Below are positions 44,417 through 54,900 of a stretch of DNA of 64,000 nt, piece by piece. The notes under the pieces were generated by a model. The model ran no database searches and had not been told where the DNA came from. It saw only the letters and a program-made list of their open reading frames with translations. Both the position numbers and the translations under genes were made by a program. Position 1 is the first letter of the stretch, and the number at the start of each line of letters is the position of its first letter. The DNA is from Limosilactobacillus reuteri subsp. reuteri (GTDB lineage: Bacteria > Bacillota > Bacilli > Lactobacillales > Lactobacillaceae): NCBI RefSeq assembly GCF_000016825.1, contig NC_009513.1:707001-771000 (forward strand), written 5' to 3'.

Positions 44417-46326
44417 GTGCGCCCGGCATGGGTATTAGCTAGGCGGTGAGAGTCCGCTATGGGCCGTAGTAGTCGGAACCATGAGCTGAGGACAAGGGTG
44501 TCCACTGTGAGGTGGAATCTGAAGGAAGTCTAAGGCAAAGTACTGCACCGATGAACAAGAAGTAGCTATAAGGCTGGAACTAACTGGATAAGACTGCATG
44601 ACAAGTTAAAGTCCAACACTACTCGAAGTTACTTTCAGTAAAGCTACCGGTGACATGGTACGAAAGTTAATATCCTTACCCGGGGAGATCTGGCCTACAC
44701 GTTTCCGACAAGAGGAATAAGTTTAATTTCCACAGAAACAAGCGGTGCAGTGATGTAGCGTTGAGTAAGCCAGAAGTCAGCCGAGGTCATAGTAGTCTGA
44801 GTAATCAGATGAAGGACTGAACGACAATAACTTGTAACTTATATCGGAGATGTAATCAGGTGCGACAATCGCAGAAAACAGAACAACAAGCTGACCGCTT
44901 GTCGAGGATAGGTTTGGAAAACCGAAAGTACACAAGGGCGCGTAGTACCGATTATGGTGAAGGTAAAGGTATGAGTGTCACTATCCAAGACTTAGTCTTG
45001 GACCGCAATAACCTTAATCAGGCTTATTTGCGAGTTAAGAGAAATAAAGGGGCAGCAGGCATTGACGATATGACAGTCAATGACCTTCTGCCATATCTCA
45101 GAGAAAATAAGAGGGAATTGATCGCTAGTTTGCGTGAGGGCAAGTATAAACCAGCACCAGTCAAACGGGTAGAAATTCCGAAGCCTAATGGTGGAGTAAG
45201 AAAACTCGGAATACCAACAGTGGTGGACCGAATGGTTCAACAAGCTGTGGCCCAAATTCTTACACCTATCTTTGAGCGTGTTTTCTCTGATAATAGTTTT
45301 GGCTTCCGCCCTCACCGTGGGGCTCACGACGCTATTGCAAAAGTAGTAGATCTTTATAATCAAGGTTATCGAAGAGTTGTCGACTTAGACCTAAAAGCCT
45401 ATTTTGATAATGTTAATCATGACTTGATGATTAAGTATCTTCAACAATATATTGATGACCCATGGACACTAAGGCTCATTCGTAAGTTTCTAACTAGCGG
45501 AGTCTTAGACCATGGGCTTTTCGCTAAGAGTGAAAAAGGAACCCCACAAGGAGGGCCATTGTCACCAATACTGGCGAATATCTATCTAAATGAGTTGGAT
45601 AAAGAGTTGACTAGACGTGGTCACCACTTTGTGCGCTATGCGGATGATTGTAACATTTATGTTAAAAGTCAACGAGCCGGAGAACGAGTAATGCGAAGCA
45701 TTACCCAGTTTCTTGAAAAGCGATTGAAAGTTAAAGTGAACCCAGATAAAACCAAAGTCGGTAGCCCGCTACGGTTAAAGTTTCTTGGCTTTTCGTTGGG
45801 TGTAGACCACAATGGAGCCTACGCCCGTCCAGCAAAACAATCGCAACAACGAGTAAAGAAAGCATTGAGGTTATTAACTAAACGTAATCGTGGAATATCT
45901 CTGACAAGAATGTTTGAAGAAATTCAGCGAAAAATGCGTGGATGGCTTCAGTACTACTCAATTGGGAAACTAACTGACTTTATTCAACGCCTTGACAAGT
46001 GGTTGAGGGCCCGAATAAGACAGTATATCTGAAAGCAATGGAAGAAGCTTAAAACTAAGGTAACTAACTTACAGAAGCTGGGGCTGTCCCAGCGTGATGC
46101 ATACGTCTTCGCTAGTACCCGCAAGGGCTACTGGCGAACTGCACACAGTAAGACCTTGAGCTATTCTCTAACAAATAGAAAACTGGAACAACTCGGACTT
46201 ATGAATATGTCCAAGACGCTCCAGTCAATTCAAAGTGATTAAGTTGTCGAACCGCCGTATACGGAACCGTACGTACGGTGGTGTGAGAGGTCGATAATTG
46301 AACTAATCAATTATCTCCTACTCGAT
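44417..46326 (+). mobile_element. Group II intron with maturase ORF
   Basis: The 5' end GTGCGCCCGGCATGGG and the following 440 bases, free of genes, fit the ribozyme domains I-III. The maturase frame lies in domain IV. Downstream, an ACCGCCGTATACGG...CCGTACGTACGGTGG hairpin looks like domain V. Domain VI (GATAATTG/CAATTATC) ends in CTCCTACTCGAT, giving a 3' end near 46326. Total about 1.9 kb. It is inserted in sense orientation directly after the frr terminator, a preference known for class C introns, though I did not assign the class. Ends are estimates from sequence pattern. Confidence 0.85.
44860..46242 (+). pseudogene. ltrA: Group II intron reverse transcriptase/maturase, interrupted by TGA
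   Basis: The frame from GTG 44860 encodes a 390-aa reverse transcriptase: RNKGAAGIDDMTV, VEIPKPNGGVRKLGIPTV, FGFRPHRGAHDAI, LDLKAYFDNVNHDL, KGTPQGGPLSPILANIYL and the catalytic RYADDCNIYV. It stops at TGA 46030-46032, just after RIRQYI in the maturase (X) domain. The same frame is then open for 69 more codons (KQWKKLKTKVTNLQKLGLSQ...) to TAA 46242, and related proteins usually have Trp at the stop position. TGG-to-TGA is therefore the likely lesion. The intron may still splice with a maturase in trans. Confidence 0.85.
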
Positions 46327-46425
46327 TAATGTCTTTAGACCTAGTTGAGTGCGCGAGCAGAGCGAGTGCACGAAACAAAAAATCACCTGCTATGCGGGTG
46401 GGCGATAAAAATTATATAAAAAAGG

Positions 46426-46480
46426 CCTCTTTTGCCTTAAGATGTAGGTGTTCAAGCCAAAGTCAATAAGGGAAAAGAGG
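46426..46480 (+). promoter_or_regulatory. IS200 leader: sequence complementary to the transposase RBS
   Basis: CCTCTTTT (46426-46433) is exactly complementary to AAAAGAGG (46473-46480), which contains the transposase SD. Pairing would hide the RBS. Confidence 0.7.
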
Positions 46481-46490
46481 TTATATAAAT

Positions 46491-46949
46491 ATGGCTAATA
46501 AATTAAATAGCTTAGCCCATACGAAGTGGTTATGTAAGTATCACATCGTATTCATACCAAAGTATAGACGTAAAGCGATCTTCAATCAATACCGAAGAGA
46601 CCTGAGAGATTATATTCGTTTGTTGTGCAAATATAAGGGAGTAGAAATAATTGAAGGTCATATGATGCCAGATCATGTGCACTTGTTAGTAAGTATTCCG
46701 CCGAAACTAAGTGTCTCGCAGTTTATGGGATACTTAAAAGGGAAAAGTGCATTAATGATGTTTGATCGACATGCAAACTTAAAATACAAATATGGGAACC
46801 GACATTTTTGGGCTGAAGGCTACTATGTGAGTACAGTTGGATTAAATGAATCCACGATAAAGAAGTATATCCGAGATCAAGAGAAACATGATATAGCAAT
46901 GGATAAGCTAACAAGTGTGGAATATTCGGACCCTTTTAAGGGTAAGTGA
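46491..46949 (+). CDS. tnpA: IS200/IS605-family transposase TnpA (Y1 HUH)
   Basis: A single-strand-DNA transposase with the HUH motif in MMPDHVHLLVSIPP (about residue 62) and the catalytic Tyr in STIKKYIRDQEKHD (about residue 125). The 152-aa length is normal for the family, and the frame is intact. The SD AAGAGG is 10 bases before the ATG. No tnpB-like partner is present. Confidence 0.93.
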   Translation: MANKLNSLAHTKWLCKYHIVFIPKYRRKAIFNQYRRDLRDYIRLLCKYKGVEIIEGHMMPDHVHLLVSIPPKLSVSQFMGYLKGKSALMMFDRHANLKYKYGNRHFWAEGYYVSTVGLNESTIKKYIRDQEKHDIAMDKLTSVEYSDPFKGK

Positions 46950-47265
46950 GGTAGTATAAACACCGCTTAAAGCGGTGGCAAAGTAGTCAGAGCATTTTGG
47001 CTTGAGCAAAGCGAAAGCCAGCGCCTTGAGACGCCGGCTTTTATTATCGGCTTATAGCCGATGTGCAAACCACCCGTTTGACGGGTGGTTATGATTTTGG
47101 CTAAAATTGAATTGTTATGATAAAACTATGTAACAATTTCCTGTGGATTGACAAATCGAAATTTGCCTCTGGTATAATAAAAGCTATAATTAATTGGCAG
47201 ACGTGAATTTTTAATAAATGTCTGTAATTAATCCTAAGTACATGATAAAAATGGAGGAACAATTA
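46950..47265. other. IS right end and uppS promoter region
   Basis: No gene is seen. The first 140 bases hold IS200 right-end hairpins. A promoter follows: -35 TTGACA (47148-47153), a 19-base spacer, and an extended -10 TGG-TATAAT (47173-47178). uppS therefore has its own promoter beside the mobile elements. Confidence 0.7.
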
Positions 47266-48030
47266 GTGTTTTCCAAAAGTAAACATGATGAAATAAATCA
47301 GCAACTTGATATGGAACGTATTCCTAACCATATCGCAATTATTATGGACGGTAATGGTAGGTGGGCGCAGAAACGGCACCTTCCACGAGTTGCTGGTCAT
47401 AAACAGGGAATGCAAACAGTAAAAAAGATTACAATTGCTGCTAGTGAATTAGGGGTAAAAGTCTTATCATTATATGCTTTTTCAACCGAAAACTGGAAAC
47501 GTCCTTCTTCAGAGGTAAGTTATTTAATGCAGTTGCCTGTCCGCTTCTTCTCAACATTTGTTCCAGATCTTGTCAAACATAATGTTAAGGTGACAGTGAT
47601 GGGAGATATTACGCAGCTACCTGAAGCTACGCAAAAAGCTGTTAAAGATGCAATGGCTGATACAGCCCATTGTACGGGGATGATTCTCAATTTTGCTTTG
47701 AATTATGGGAGTCGAGATGAGATCACTCAAGCTGCTAAAAAAATTGCAGAAGACGTTCAAAATGGGAACTTGGCACTTGCGGATATTGATGAAGCTTCGT
47801 TTGGTAAGTACTTGATGTCAACACAACTGGGTCAATTTGCGAATCCTGACCTGTTAATCAGAACAAGTGGCGAAGAGCGGATTAGTAACTTTATGCTGTG
47901 GCAAATTGCTTATAGTGAATTGGAGTTTGTTCCAGAACACTGGCCAGACTTTGATGAAGATTCATTGCGATCAGCAATAATTGCCTATCAAGGACGTCAT
48001 CGGCGGTTCGGTGGGCTAAAAAATCAATAA
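47266..48030 (+). CDS. uppS: Undecaprenyl diphosphate synthase
   Basis: A cis-prenyltransferase that makes the C55 lipid carrier for peptidoglycan. The 254-aa protein has HIAIIMDGNGRWAQKR (catalytic Asp, about residue 30), LYAFSTENWKRP, and LLIRTSGEERISNFMLWQIAYSE. GTG 47266 follows SD GGAGG by eight bases; ATG 47218 upstream is in frame, but I see no SD. It starts the uppS-cdsA-rseP-proS-polC run. Confidence 0.94.
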   Translation: MFSKSKHDEINQQLDMERIPNHIAIIMDGNGRWAQKRHLPRVAGHKQGMQTVKKITIAASELGVKVLSLYAFSTENWKRPSSEVSYLMQLPVRFFSTFVPDLVKHNVKVTVMGDITQLPEATQKAVKDAMADTAHCTGMILNFALNYGSRDEITQAAKKIAEDVQNGNLALADIDEASFGKYLMSTQLGQFANPDLLIRTSGEERISNFMLWQIAYSELEFVPEHWPDFDEDSLRSAIIAYQGRHRRFGGLKNQ

Positions 48031-48049
48031 ATAATAAGGGGATTTTGTT

Positions 48050-48835
48050 TTGAAAACACGAATAACGACCGCGGTAATTGCACTTGCAATCTTTATACCG
48101 CTTATTATATATGGTCATTGGCCATTAACAATTGCAGCCGTTGCCTTAGGAATGGTTGCAATGTCAGAAGTATTGGTAATGAAAAAAATGTTTGTAATTT
48201 CGTTTGAAGCTTTGATCAGTTATCTGGGGGTTGCTTTATTAATACTGCCGGATAGCTGGCTTGACTTCTTGCCTAGTGTTGCAACTCGATGGTTCGGATT
48301 CTATATTTTAGTTGTTTTACTTCTATTACATACGGTTATTCGAAAACAACGCTTTACTTTCGATGATGCTGGGGTTTTAACATTAGCAATGCTCTATATT
48401 GGAATGGGATTTCGCTATTTTATTGCTGCTCGTGCAATCAATTTCCAAACGCTATTATATGGAATGTTAATCGTTTGGATTACAGATAGTGGAGCATATT
48501 TAATTGGTCGAAAACTCGGTAAAAATAAACTTGCTCCTAAAATTAGTCCTAATAAAACTTGGGAAGGTTCAATTGGTGGTACATTAGCGGCTGTTATTAT
48601 TTTGGCTATTTATTGCTACTTTATCCCTGTTGGCGCAGGTTGGGTAACAATGATATTCGTTACTTTGATTCTTTCAATCTTCGGTCAATTTGGTGACTTA
48701 ATTGAATCATCATTAAAACGCTACTATGGTGTGAAGGATTCAGGAAAAATTCTTCCAGGCCATGGCGGAATTTTAGATCGGTTTGATAGTATGCTAATTG
48801 TTATGCCAATGCTTCATTTATTAGGGATCATTTAA
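48050..48835 (+). CDS. cdsA: Phosphatidate cytidylyltransferase
   Basis: Makes CDP-diacylglycerol from phosphatidate and CTP, an integral membrane step of phospholipid synthesis. The 261-aa protein has about seven hydrophobic segments and the signature SSLKRYYGVKDSGKILPGHGGILDRFDS near the C-terminus, preceded by KISPNKTWEGSIGG. Start TTG 48050 with AAGGGGA upstream. Confidence 0.93.
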   Translation: MKTRITTAVIALAIFIPLIIYGHWPLTIAAVALGMVAMSEVLVMKKMFVISFEALISYLGVALLILPDSWLDFLPSVATRWFGFYILVVLLLLHTVIRKQRFTFDDAGVLTLAMLYIGMGFRYFIAARAINFQTLLYGMLIVWITDSGAYLIGRKLGKNKLAPKISPNKTWEGSIGGTLAAVIILAIYCYFIPVGAGWVTMIFVTLILSIFGQFGDLIESSLKRYYGVKDSGKILPGHGGILDRFDSMLIVMPMLHLLGII

Positions 48836-48857
48836 TCAAACGTAAGGAAGAGATTTT

Positions 48858-50132
48858 TTGATAATAACAATTATTACATTTATTATTGTTTTTGGAATCC
48901 TTGTCCTTGTTCATGAATATGGTCATTATTATTTTGCTAAACGAGCAGGAATTCTGGTTCGTGAATTTTCAATAGGAATGGGTCCAAAAATTTGGTGGAG
49001 ACGAAAAAATGGTACTACCTATACTATTCGAATTTTGCCCCTCGGTGGTTATGTTCGTTTAGCTGGGGCTGATGATGAGGACCAAGATGAGTTAAAGCCA
49101 GGTACCCCGCTAACGATTCAACTAAATGATCAAGATAAAGTTATTAGTATTAATGCTAGTGATAAAACAACCTTATTTCAGGGGATCCCCCTTCAACTAG
49201 TTGCTTGTGATTTAGAAGATGGCTTATGGATAAAAGGATATGTCAATGGGGACGAAGATCAGCTAAAGGTATATAGTGTTGACCATGATGCAATGATTAT
49301 TGAGCGAGACGGAACCGAGGTACAGATTGCTCCACGTGATGTGCAATTTCGTTCAGCAAGTCTGCCTGCACGGATGATGACCAATTTTGCTGGTCCGATG
49401 AATAATTTCATTTTGTCCTTAGTGGTATTTATCATTCTTGGCTTCACCTTAACGGGCGTACCAACTAATAGCAATCAGTTAGGGCAAGTGAATGCCGGTT
49501 CCGTAGCTGCCAAAGCGGGCTTAAAAGCAAACGATCGGATTGTTAAGGTTAATAACCAAAAAATAAATAATTGGACTGACCTTTCAACGAATATTTCAAA
49601 TAAGCCTAATAAGACAGTGTCAGTAACGTATGAGCGTGGTAATAAAACTTATCATACTAAGCTAACACCAAAAGCGGTTGAGCGAGGTCATCAAAAAGTT
49701 GGCCAAATTGGAATTGTTGAAAAGCAAGAAAAGAGTTTAGCTGCGCGTCTGAAGTTTGGTTGGCAGCAATTTATCCAAGCAGGAACATTAATCTTTAGTG
49801 TTCTTGGCCACATGGTTACTCATGGGTTTAGCTTAAATGACCTTGGTGGACCGGTAGCAATTTATGCTGGGACATCGCAAGCCACCTCATTGGGAATCAA
49901 TGGAGTTTTAAATTTCTTAGCCCTCTTATCAATCAACTTAGGAATTGTTAACTTATTACCAATTCCAGCATTGGATGGCGGGAAATTGTTATTGAATATT
50001 GTTGAAGCGATCATTCGGCGACCAATTCCTGAAAAAGCTGAGGGAATTATCACAATGATTGGTTTCCTAATCTTACTAACACTTATGGTTCTAGTAACAT
50101 GGAACGATATTCAAAGATATTTTATTCGGTAA
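48858..50132 (+). CDS. rseP: RIP metalloprotease RseP/RasP
   Basis: An intramembrane zinc protease that cleaves transmembrane regulators such as anti-sigma factors. The 424-aa protein has the zinc motif HEYGH in the first transmembrane segment, a PDZ domain (GSVAAKAGLKANDRIVKVNNQ; about residues 210-280) and the second metal motif NLLPIPALDGGKLL. It starts with TTG 48858 and SD AAGGAAG. An insertion of about 90 residues between HEYGH and the PDZ (DDEDQDELKPG...) is typical for lactobacilli. Confidence 0.92.
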   Translation: MIITIITFIIVFGILVLVHEYGHYYFAKRAGILVREFSIGMGPKIWWRRKNGTTYTIRILPLGGYVRLAGADDEDQDELKPGTPLTIQLNDQDKVISINASDKTTLFQGIPLQLVACDLEDGLWIKGYVNGDEDQLKVYSVDHDAMIIERDGTEVQIAPRDVQFRSASLPARMMTNFAGPMNNFILSLVVFIILGFTLTGVPTNSNQLGQVNAGSVAAKAGLKANDRIVKVNNQKINNWTDLSTNISNKPNKTVSVTYERGNKTYHTKLTPKAVERGHQKVGQIGIVEKQEKSLAARLKFGWQQFIQAGTLIFSVLGHMVTHGFSLNDLGGPVAIYAGTSQATSLGINGVLNFLALLSINLGIVNLLPIPALDGGKLLLNIVEAIIRRPIPEKAEGIITMIGFLILLTLMVLVTWNDIQRYFIR

Positions 50133-50160
50133 TTAAAAAAACAAAGGAGTATATTTTTTA

Positions 50161-51894
50161 ATGAAACAGTCAAAGGTATTAATTCCAACAAAAAAAGAGG
50201 CCCCAAGTGATGCGGAAGCCTTAAGTCATAAGATGATGATTCGTGCCGGATACATTTACCAAGTATCTGCGGGGGTATGGTCATATTTGCCATTAGCTTA
50301 CCGGGTTATTCGCAAAGTAGAAAATATTATTCGTGACGAAATGGATAAGGCAGGAGCGGTTGAAATGCTTATGCCGGGACTTCTTCCAGCTGATTTATGG
50401 AAGGAATCTGGTCGTTACGAAAGCTATGGTGATAATCTTTTCAAACTTAAAGATCGTCGTGACCGTGACTTTATTTTGGGCCCAACTCATGAAGAAACCT
50501 TTACTGAAGTATTGCGTGATAGTATTAAGTCGTACAAGAAGCTTCCATTAGTAGTTTACCAATTACAGGATAAGTTTCGTGATGAAGATCGTCCTAGGTA
50601 CGGTATTCTACGTGGAAAAGAATTTGAAATGCTTGACGGTTACTCCTTCTCAGCAGATCAAGAGGGATTAGACGAAGCCTACAATAATCAAGCAAAGGCT
50701 TACCGGAACATTTTTGATCGGATTGGCTTAAACTATAAAGTTATTCTCGCTGATTCGGGAACAATGGGTGGTAAGAACTCACAAGAATTCTCTGCACCAG
50801 CTGAAGTAGGGGAAGACATAATCGCTTATACTGATGGAGATTACGCTGCCAATATTGAGAAGGCTGAAAGTAAATTTACCGGTGTACAACAAACAGCAGT
50901 TCCGGCACCAATCGAGAAGAAGGCTACTCCGGGTGCTCATACGGTATATGAAGCTGCAGAAAGTTTAGATCTTGACCCTAATCAAGTAATTAAATCGATG
51001 CTTTACATTGCTAAAATGAGTGAAGATGAATACCAACCAGTCTTAGTATTAATGCGTGGCGACGATGAAGTTAATGAAGCAAAGGTAATAAATGCTCTTG
51101 ATTGTGAAGAACTAGAATTAGCTACAGAAGAAGATGCCGAAAAGTACCTCAATGCTCATCCAGGATCACTTGGACCTGTAGGAGTAGGAGAAGAAGTAAA
51201 AATTCTTGCTGATAATTATGTTAAGGTCTTAGTTAATATGGCATGTGGTGCCAATGAAGATGGTTACCACTATGTTAATGCTAATATTGATCGCGACTTC
51301 CGCGTTGATCAGTTTGGTGACTTCCGGAATGTTAAAGAAGGAGAAATTGCTCCTGATGGTCAACCACTTAAATTTACTCCCGGAATTGAAATTGGTCATA
51401 TCTTTAAGTTGGGTACTCATTACTCAAGCAAACTTGGTGCCCAAGTCCTTGATAGCAATGGTCGGTTGACAGACGTAATCATGGGAAGTTACGGTATTGG
51501 TGTAACCCGTCTATTGTCAGCTGTTGCAGAACAAAATGCTGATGAAAATGGTCTTGTCTGGCCTGATAGTATTGCTCCATTTGATGTTCACGTAATTCCG
51601 GTTAATGCGAAGAAAGAAGATCAAATGGCAATGGCTGATAAGATCGATCAACAATTAACTGAAGCTGGTTATGAGGTATTAGTAGATGACCGGAAAGAAC
51701 GAGCAGGGGTTAAATTTGCTGATTCAGATTTGATTGGTATTCCAATTCGGGTTACTGTTGGTAAGAAAGCTCAAGATGGTATTGTTGAAATTAAGATCCG
51801 TAAAACTGGTGAAACTGTTGAAGTTAAACAGGAAGAGCTAGTAAATACGGTGGGAATTTTACTAAAGCAATTGAACGAGGAAAAAAACAAATAA
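50161..51894 (+). CDS. proS: Prolyl-tRNA synthetase (bacterial type)
   Basis: Charges tRNA-Pro. The 577-aa class II synthetase has motif 1 near GAVEMLMPGLLPADLW, motif 2 (FRDEDRPRYGILRGKEFEMLDGYSF), a central editing (YbaK-like) insertion (residues 235-400) and motif 3 in VIMGSYGIGVTRLLSAVAEQ, then the anticodon-binding domain. SD AAAGGAG is present. No T-box leader is seen upstream. Confidence 0.96.
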   Translation: MKQSKVLIPTKKEAPSDAEALSHKMMIRAGYIYQVSAGVWSYLPLAYRVIRKVENIIRDEMDKAGAVEMLMPGLLPADLWKESGRYESYGDNLFKLKDRRDRDFILGPTHEETFTEVLRDSIKSYKKLPLVVYQLQDKFRDEDRPRYGILRGKEFEMLDGYSFSADQEGLDEAYNNQAKAYRNIFDRIGLNYKVILADSGTMGGKNSQEFSAPAEVGEDIIAYTDGDYAANIEKAESKFTGVQQTAVPAPIEKKATPGAHTVYEAAESLDLDPNQVIKSMLYIAKMSEDEYQPVLVLMRGDDEVNEAKVINALDCEELELATEEDAEKYLNAHPGSLGPVGVGEEVKILADNYVKVLVNMACGANEDGYHYVNANIDRDFRVDQFGDFRNVKEGEIAPDGQPLKFTPGIEIGHIFKLGTHYSSKLGAQVLDSNGRLTDVIMGSYGIGVTRLLSAVAEQNADENGLVWPDSIAPFDVHVIPVNAKKEDQMAMADKIDQQLTEAGYEVLVDDRKERAGVKFADSDLIGIPIRVTVGKKAQDGIVEIKIRKTGETVEVKQEELVNTVGILLKQLNEEKNK

Positions 51895-51902
51895 TTTAAA
51901 CT

Positions 51903-51952
51903 AATGTGGCTGCGATGTTAAGATAAGTAACGTTACTCGCACCACATTTTTA
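51903..51952 (+). terminator. Intrinsic terminator between proS and polC
   Basis: AATGTGG...TGCGA pairs with TCGCA...CCACATT, followed by a T-tract: a long imperfect stem of about 20 bp. Confidence 0.82.
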
Positions 51953-51969
51953 AGTAGGAGGATTAGAAC

Positions 51970-54900
51970 GTGGGATTAAGTCGCCAAGAATTATTTGGAA
52001 AACTATTAGAACAAATTCACTTTCCAGAAAAAGACAATTCTGCATTCAGAAATGCCGCAGTTCAATCAGTTGTTGTTCATAAAAAGTCTCGGCAATGGGA
52101 ATTTCACTTAATCTTTAATAAAGCTTTACCGTATGACCTATTTACGCAGTTCAATCAGAGCTTACAGCTAGGGTTTAAAGATATTGCTAAAGTTAGTTTA
52201 AAGATTAGTACTCCCATGACAGAACTTGATGAATCACAGATAGCTAATTATTGGCAGTTCATCATTAATAAGGCAATTAGTGATACACCAATGCTCCAAC
52301 AAGCTTGCTTACAAACGGCTCCTGAGGTTAAGGATGGGCGTGTGACGCTGGTTGTCGAAAATGAGGTAATTAAAGACTTACTAGCACAGAAAGCATTAGA
52401 TAAGATTGAAAAATCATACCAAGAGCTAGGATTTCCTAAATTTAGGATTCATCCGTTTGTTGACCAGTCAGCCTCGCAAGCAAAAATTGAAGAATTAAAG
52501 GCTAAACACGAGAAGGCCGATGCTGCACTTGCTGCCAAGGCGGCTGCCCGGATCAAGAAAAATGAGGCCGCAAAGAAGACAGCAAAGAAAAGTGCACCAG
52601 TCGCCCCTGCTGATGGCCCAGTCCAACTTGGCCGGATGATTGATAGTAAGCAGAATGTTATTCAAATGAAAGACATTGAGGGGGAAGAACGATCCGTAGT
52701 TGTTGAAGGATATGTATTTAATGCAGAAATTCGCGAACTACGCTCAGGTCGTCAATTATTAACGTTTGAAATTACGGACTATACTTCTTCTTTTTCTGTC
52801 AAGAAGTTCTCACGTAACAGTGATGAAGAAGCACAATTTGCCAATATCAAAGCAGGAATGTGGTTGAAAGTTCGCGGACCTGTACAAGAAGATACCTGGA
52901 TGCGAGACTTGGTAATCACGGCTTATGATGTTAATGAAGTAACTCATATAGCGCGTCAAGATAAAGCTCCTCAAGATGATAAACGAGTTGAACTGCATAC
53001 GCATACAACAATGAGTCAGATGGATGCCACTAATTCGATTACTGAGCTTGCAACTCGTGCTCATAAGTGGGGACATCCAGCAATTGCGGTAACCGATCAT
53101 GGGAATGTCCAGGCTTTTCCGGAAGCATTTAGCGTGGCCCAAAAAACGGGCATTAAAATGCTATATGGGATGGAAGCTAATGTTGTTGATGATGGAATTC
53201 CATTGGTATATAACGAGAATCATGAAGAACTCGCTCATCAGACCTATGTCATTTTTGACGTGGAAACGACAGGGTTATCAGCAATTTACGATAAGGTAAT
53301 TGAATTATCTGCAGTTAAAATGCAAGATGGAAATGTCTTAGAACGTTTTGATGAATTCATCGATCCTGGTTTCCCGTTATCAGAACAAACAACTAATTTA
53401 ACTAGTATCACCACTGAAATGGTTCAGGGTTCAAAAACTGAAGAAGAAGTTTTTCAGATGTTTAAGGACTTTTGTAAGGGCTGTATCATTGCTGGTCATA
53501 ACGTTTCATTTGATATGGGTTTTATGAATACTGGCTATGAACGTCATCAAATGGGAAAAATCGCGGAACCAGTAATCGATACATTACCACTGGCGCGATT
53601 CTTATATCCTGATATGCGAGGATACCGATTAAACACACTTAGTAAAAAATTTAAGGTAGCATTGGAACATCACCACCGTGCTAACTATGATTCGGAAGCT
53701 ACAGGACACTTGCTTTATAAGTTCTTGAAAGATGCTGAAGCCCGTTATGATGTGAAGTATGTGGATGATTTAAATAAGCATATGGAAGAAAATAATGCTT
53801 ACCGTCATGCGCGGCCTTTTCATGTAACGATTTTTGCACAGACCCAGGCTGGCTTGAAAAACTTATTTAAGTTAGTATCACTATCAAACGTTGAATATTT
53901 TTACCGGGTACCGCGAATCCCGCGAACAGTGCTGACGAAATATCGTGAAGGACTGCTTTTGGGAACTGCTTGTTCATCGGGAGAAGTATTTACCGCGATG
54001 ATGGAGAAGGGTTACGATCAAGCACTAGAAAAGGCGCGCTACTATGATTTTATTGAAGTTCAGCCTAAGCCAAACTATGCACCGTTGCTTGAACAACACG
54101 TGATTGCAGATGAAGGTCACCTCGAAGATATCCTCAAAAATATGGTCAAACTGGGGGATGAGTTGGAAAAAACAGTGGTTGCCACTGGAGATGTCCATTA
54201 CCTTGATCCACATGATGGAATTTACCGTAAGATCCTGATTAACTCGCAAGGTGGTGCAAACCCGTTAAATCGAACTGAGCGTCCAGAAGTTCACTTTAGA
54301 ACGACTGATGAAATGCTAAATGAATTTGCTTTTCTCGGTGAAGAAAAAGCCCACGAATTAGTTGTGGAAAATAGTAATAAGATAGCAGCTGAGATTGATG
54401 ACAATATTCGGCCGGTAAAAGATAAACTTTATCCACCGCATATGAAGGGGGCCGAACAGGAAATCCAAGATCGGACATGGAATACTGCGAGAAAATGGTA
54501 TGGTGATCCTTTGCCACAACTAGTTCAGGACCGGATTGAATTAGAGTTGAACAGTATTGTTAAGAACGGTTTCTCTGTTCACTATTTAATTGCCCAACGA
54601 CTAGTAGCTAAGTCCAATAAAGATGGATACTTAGTAGGTTCGCGGGGATCTGTTGGTTCAAGTGTGGTTGCAACGCTTTCGGGAATTACAGAAGTTAACC
54701 CGTTGCCACCACATTACCGTTGTCCAAATTGTCAATTTACCCACTTCTATACACAAGGGGAATATAGTTCAGGTTTCGATTTGCCAGATAAAAAATGTCC
54801 AAAGTGTGGCACTCTAATGGTAAAAGACGGTCATGATATTCCATTCCAAACTTTCCTTGGATTTAAGGGGAATAAGGTGCCGGATATTGATTTAAACTTC

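Larger units (their letters stand above)
46384..47090 (+). mobile_element. IS200/IS605-family insertion sequence
   Basis: A single-transposase IS of the IS200 type, without inverted terminal repeats but with subterminal hairpins: CACCTGC-TAT-GCGGGTG at the left (46384-46400) and AACCACCCGT-TTG-ACGGGTGGTT at the right (47068-47090). Further hairpins follow the transposase (CACCGCTT/AGCGGTGG near 46962; ATCGGCTTATAGCCGAT near 47047). Exact cleavage sites are not determined. Confidence 0.8.

Noticed and set aside
44992..45363. Minus-strand frame of 123 codons in the intron
   Set aside because: Antisense to the reverse transcriptase core; no RBS or similarity.
50110..50160. T-box riboswitch ahead of proS
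   Set aside because: The gap to rseP is only 28 bases; no T-box sequence or terminator is present.
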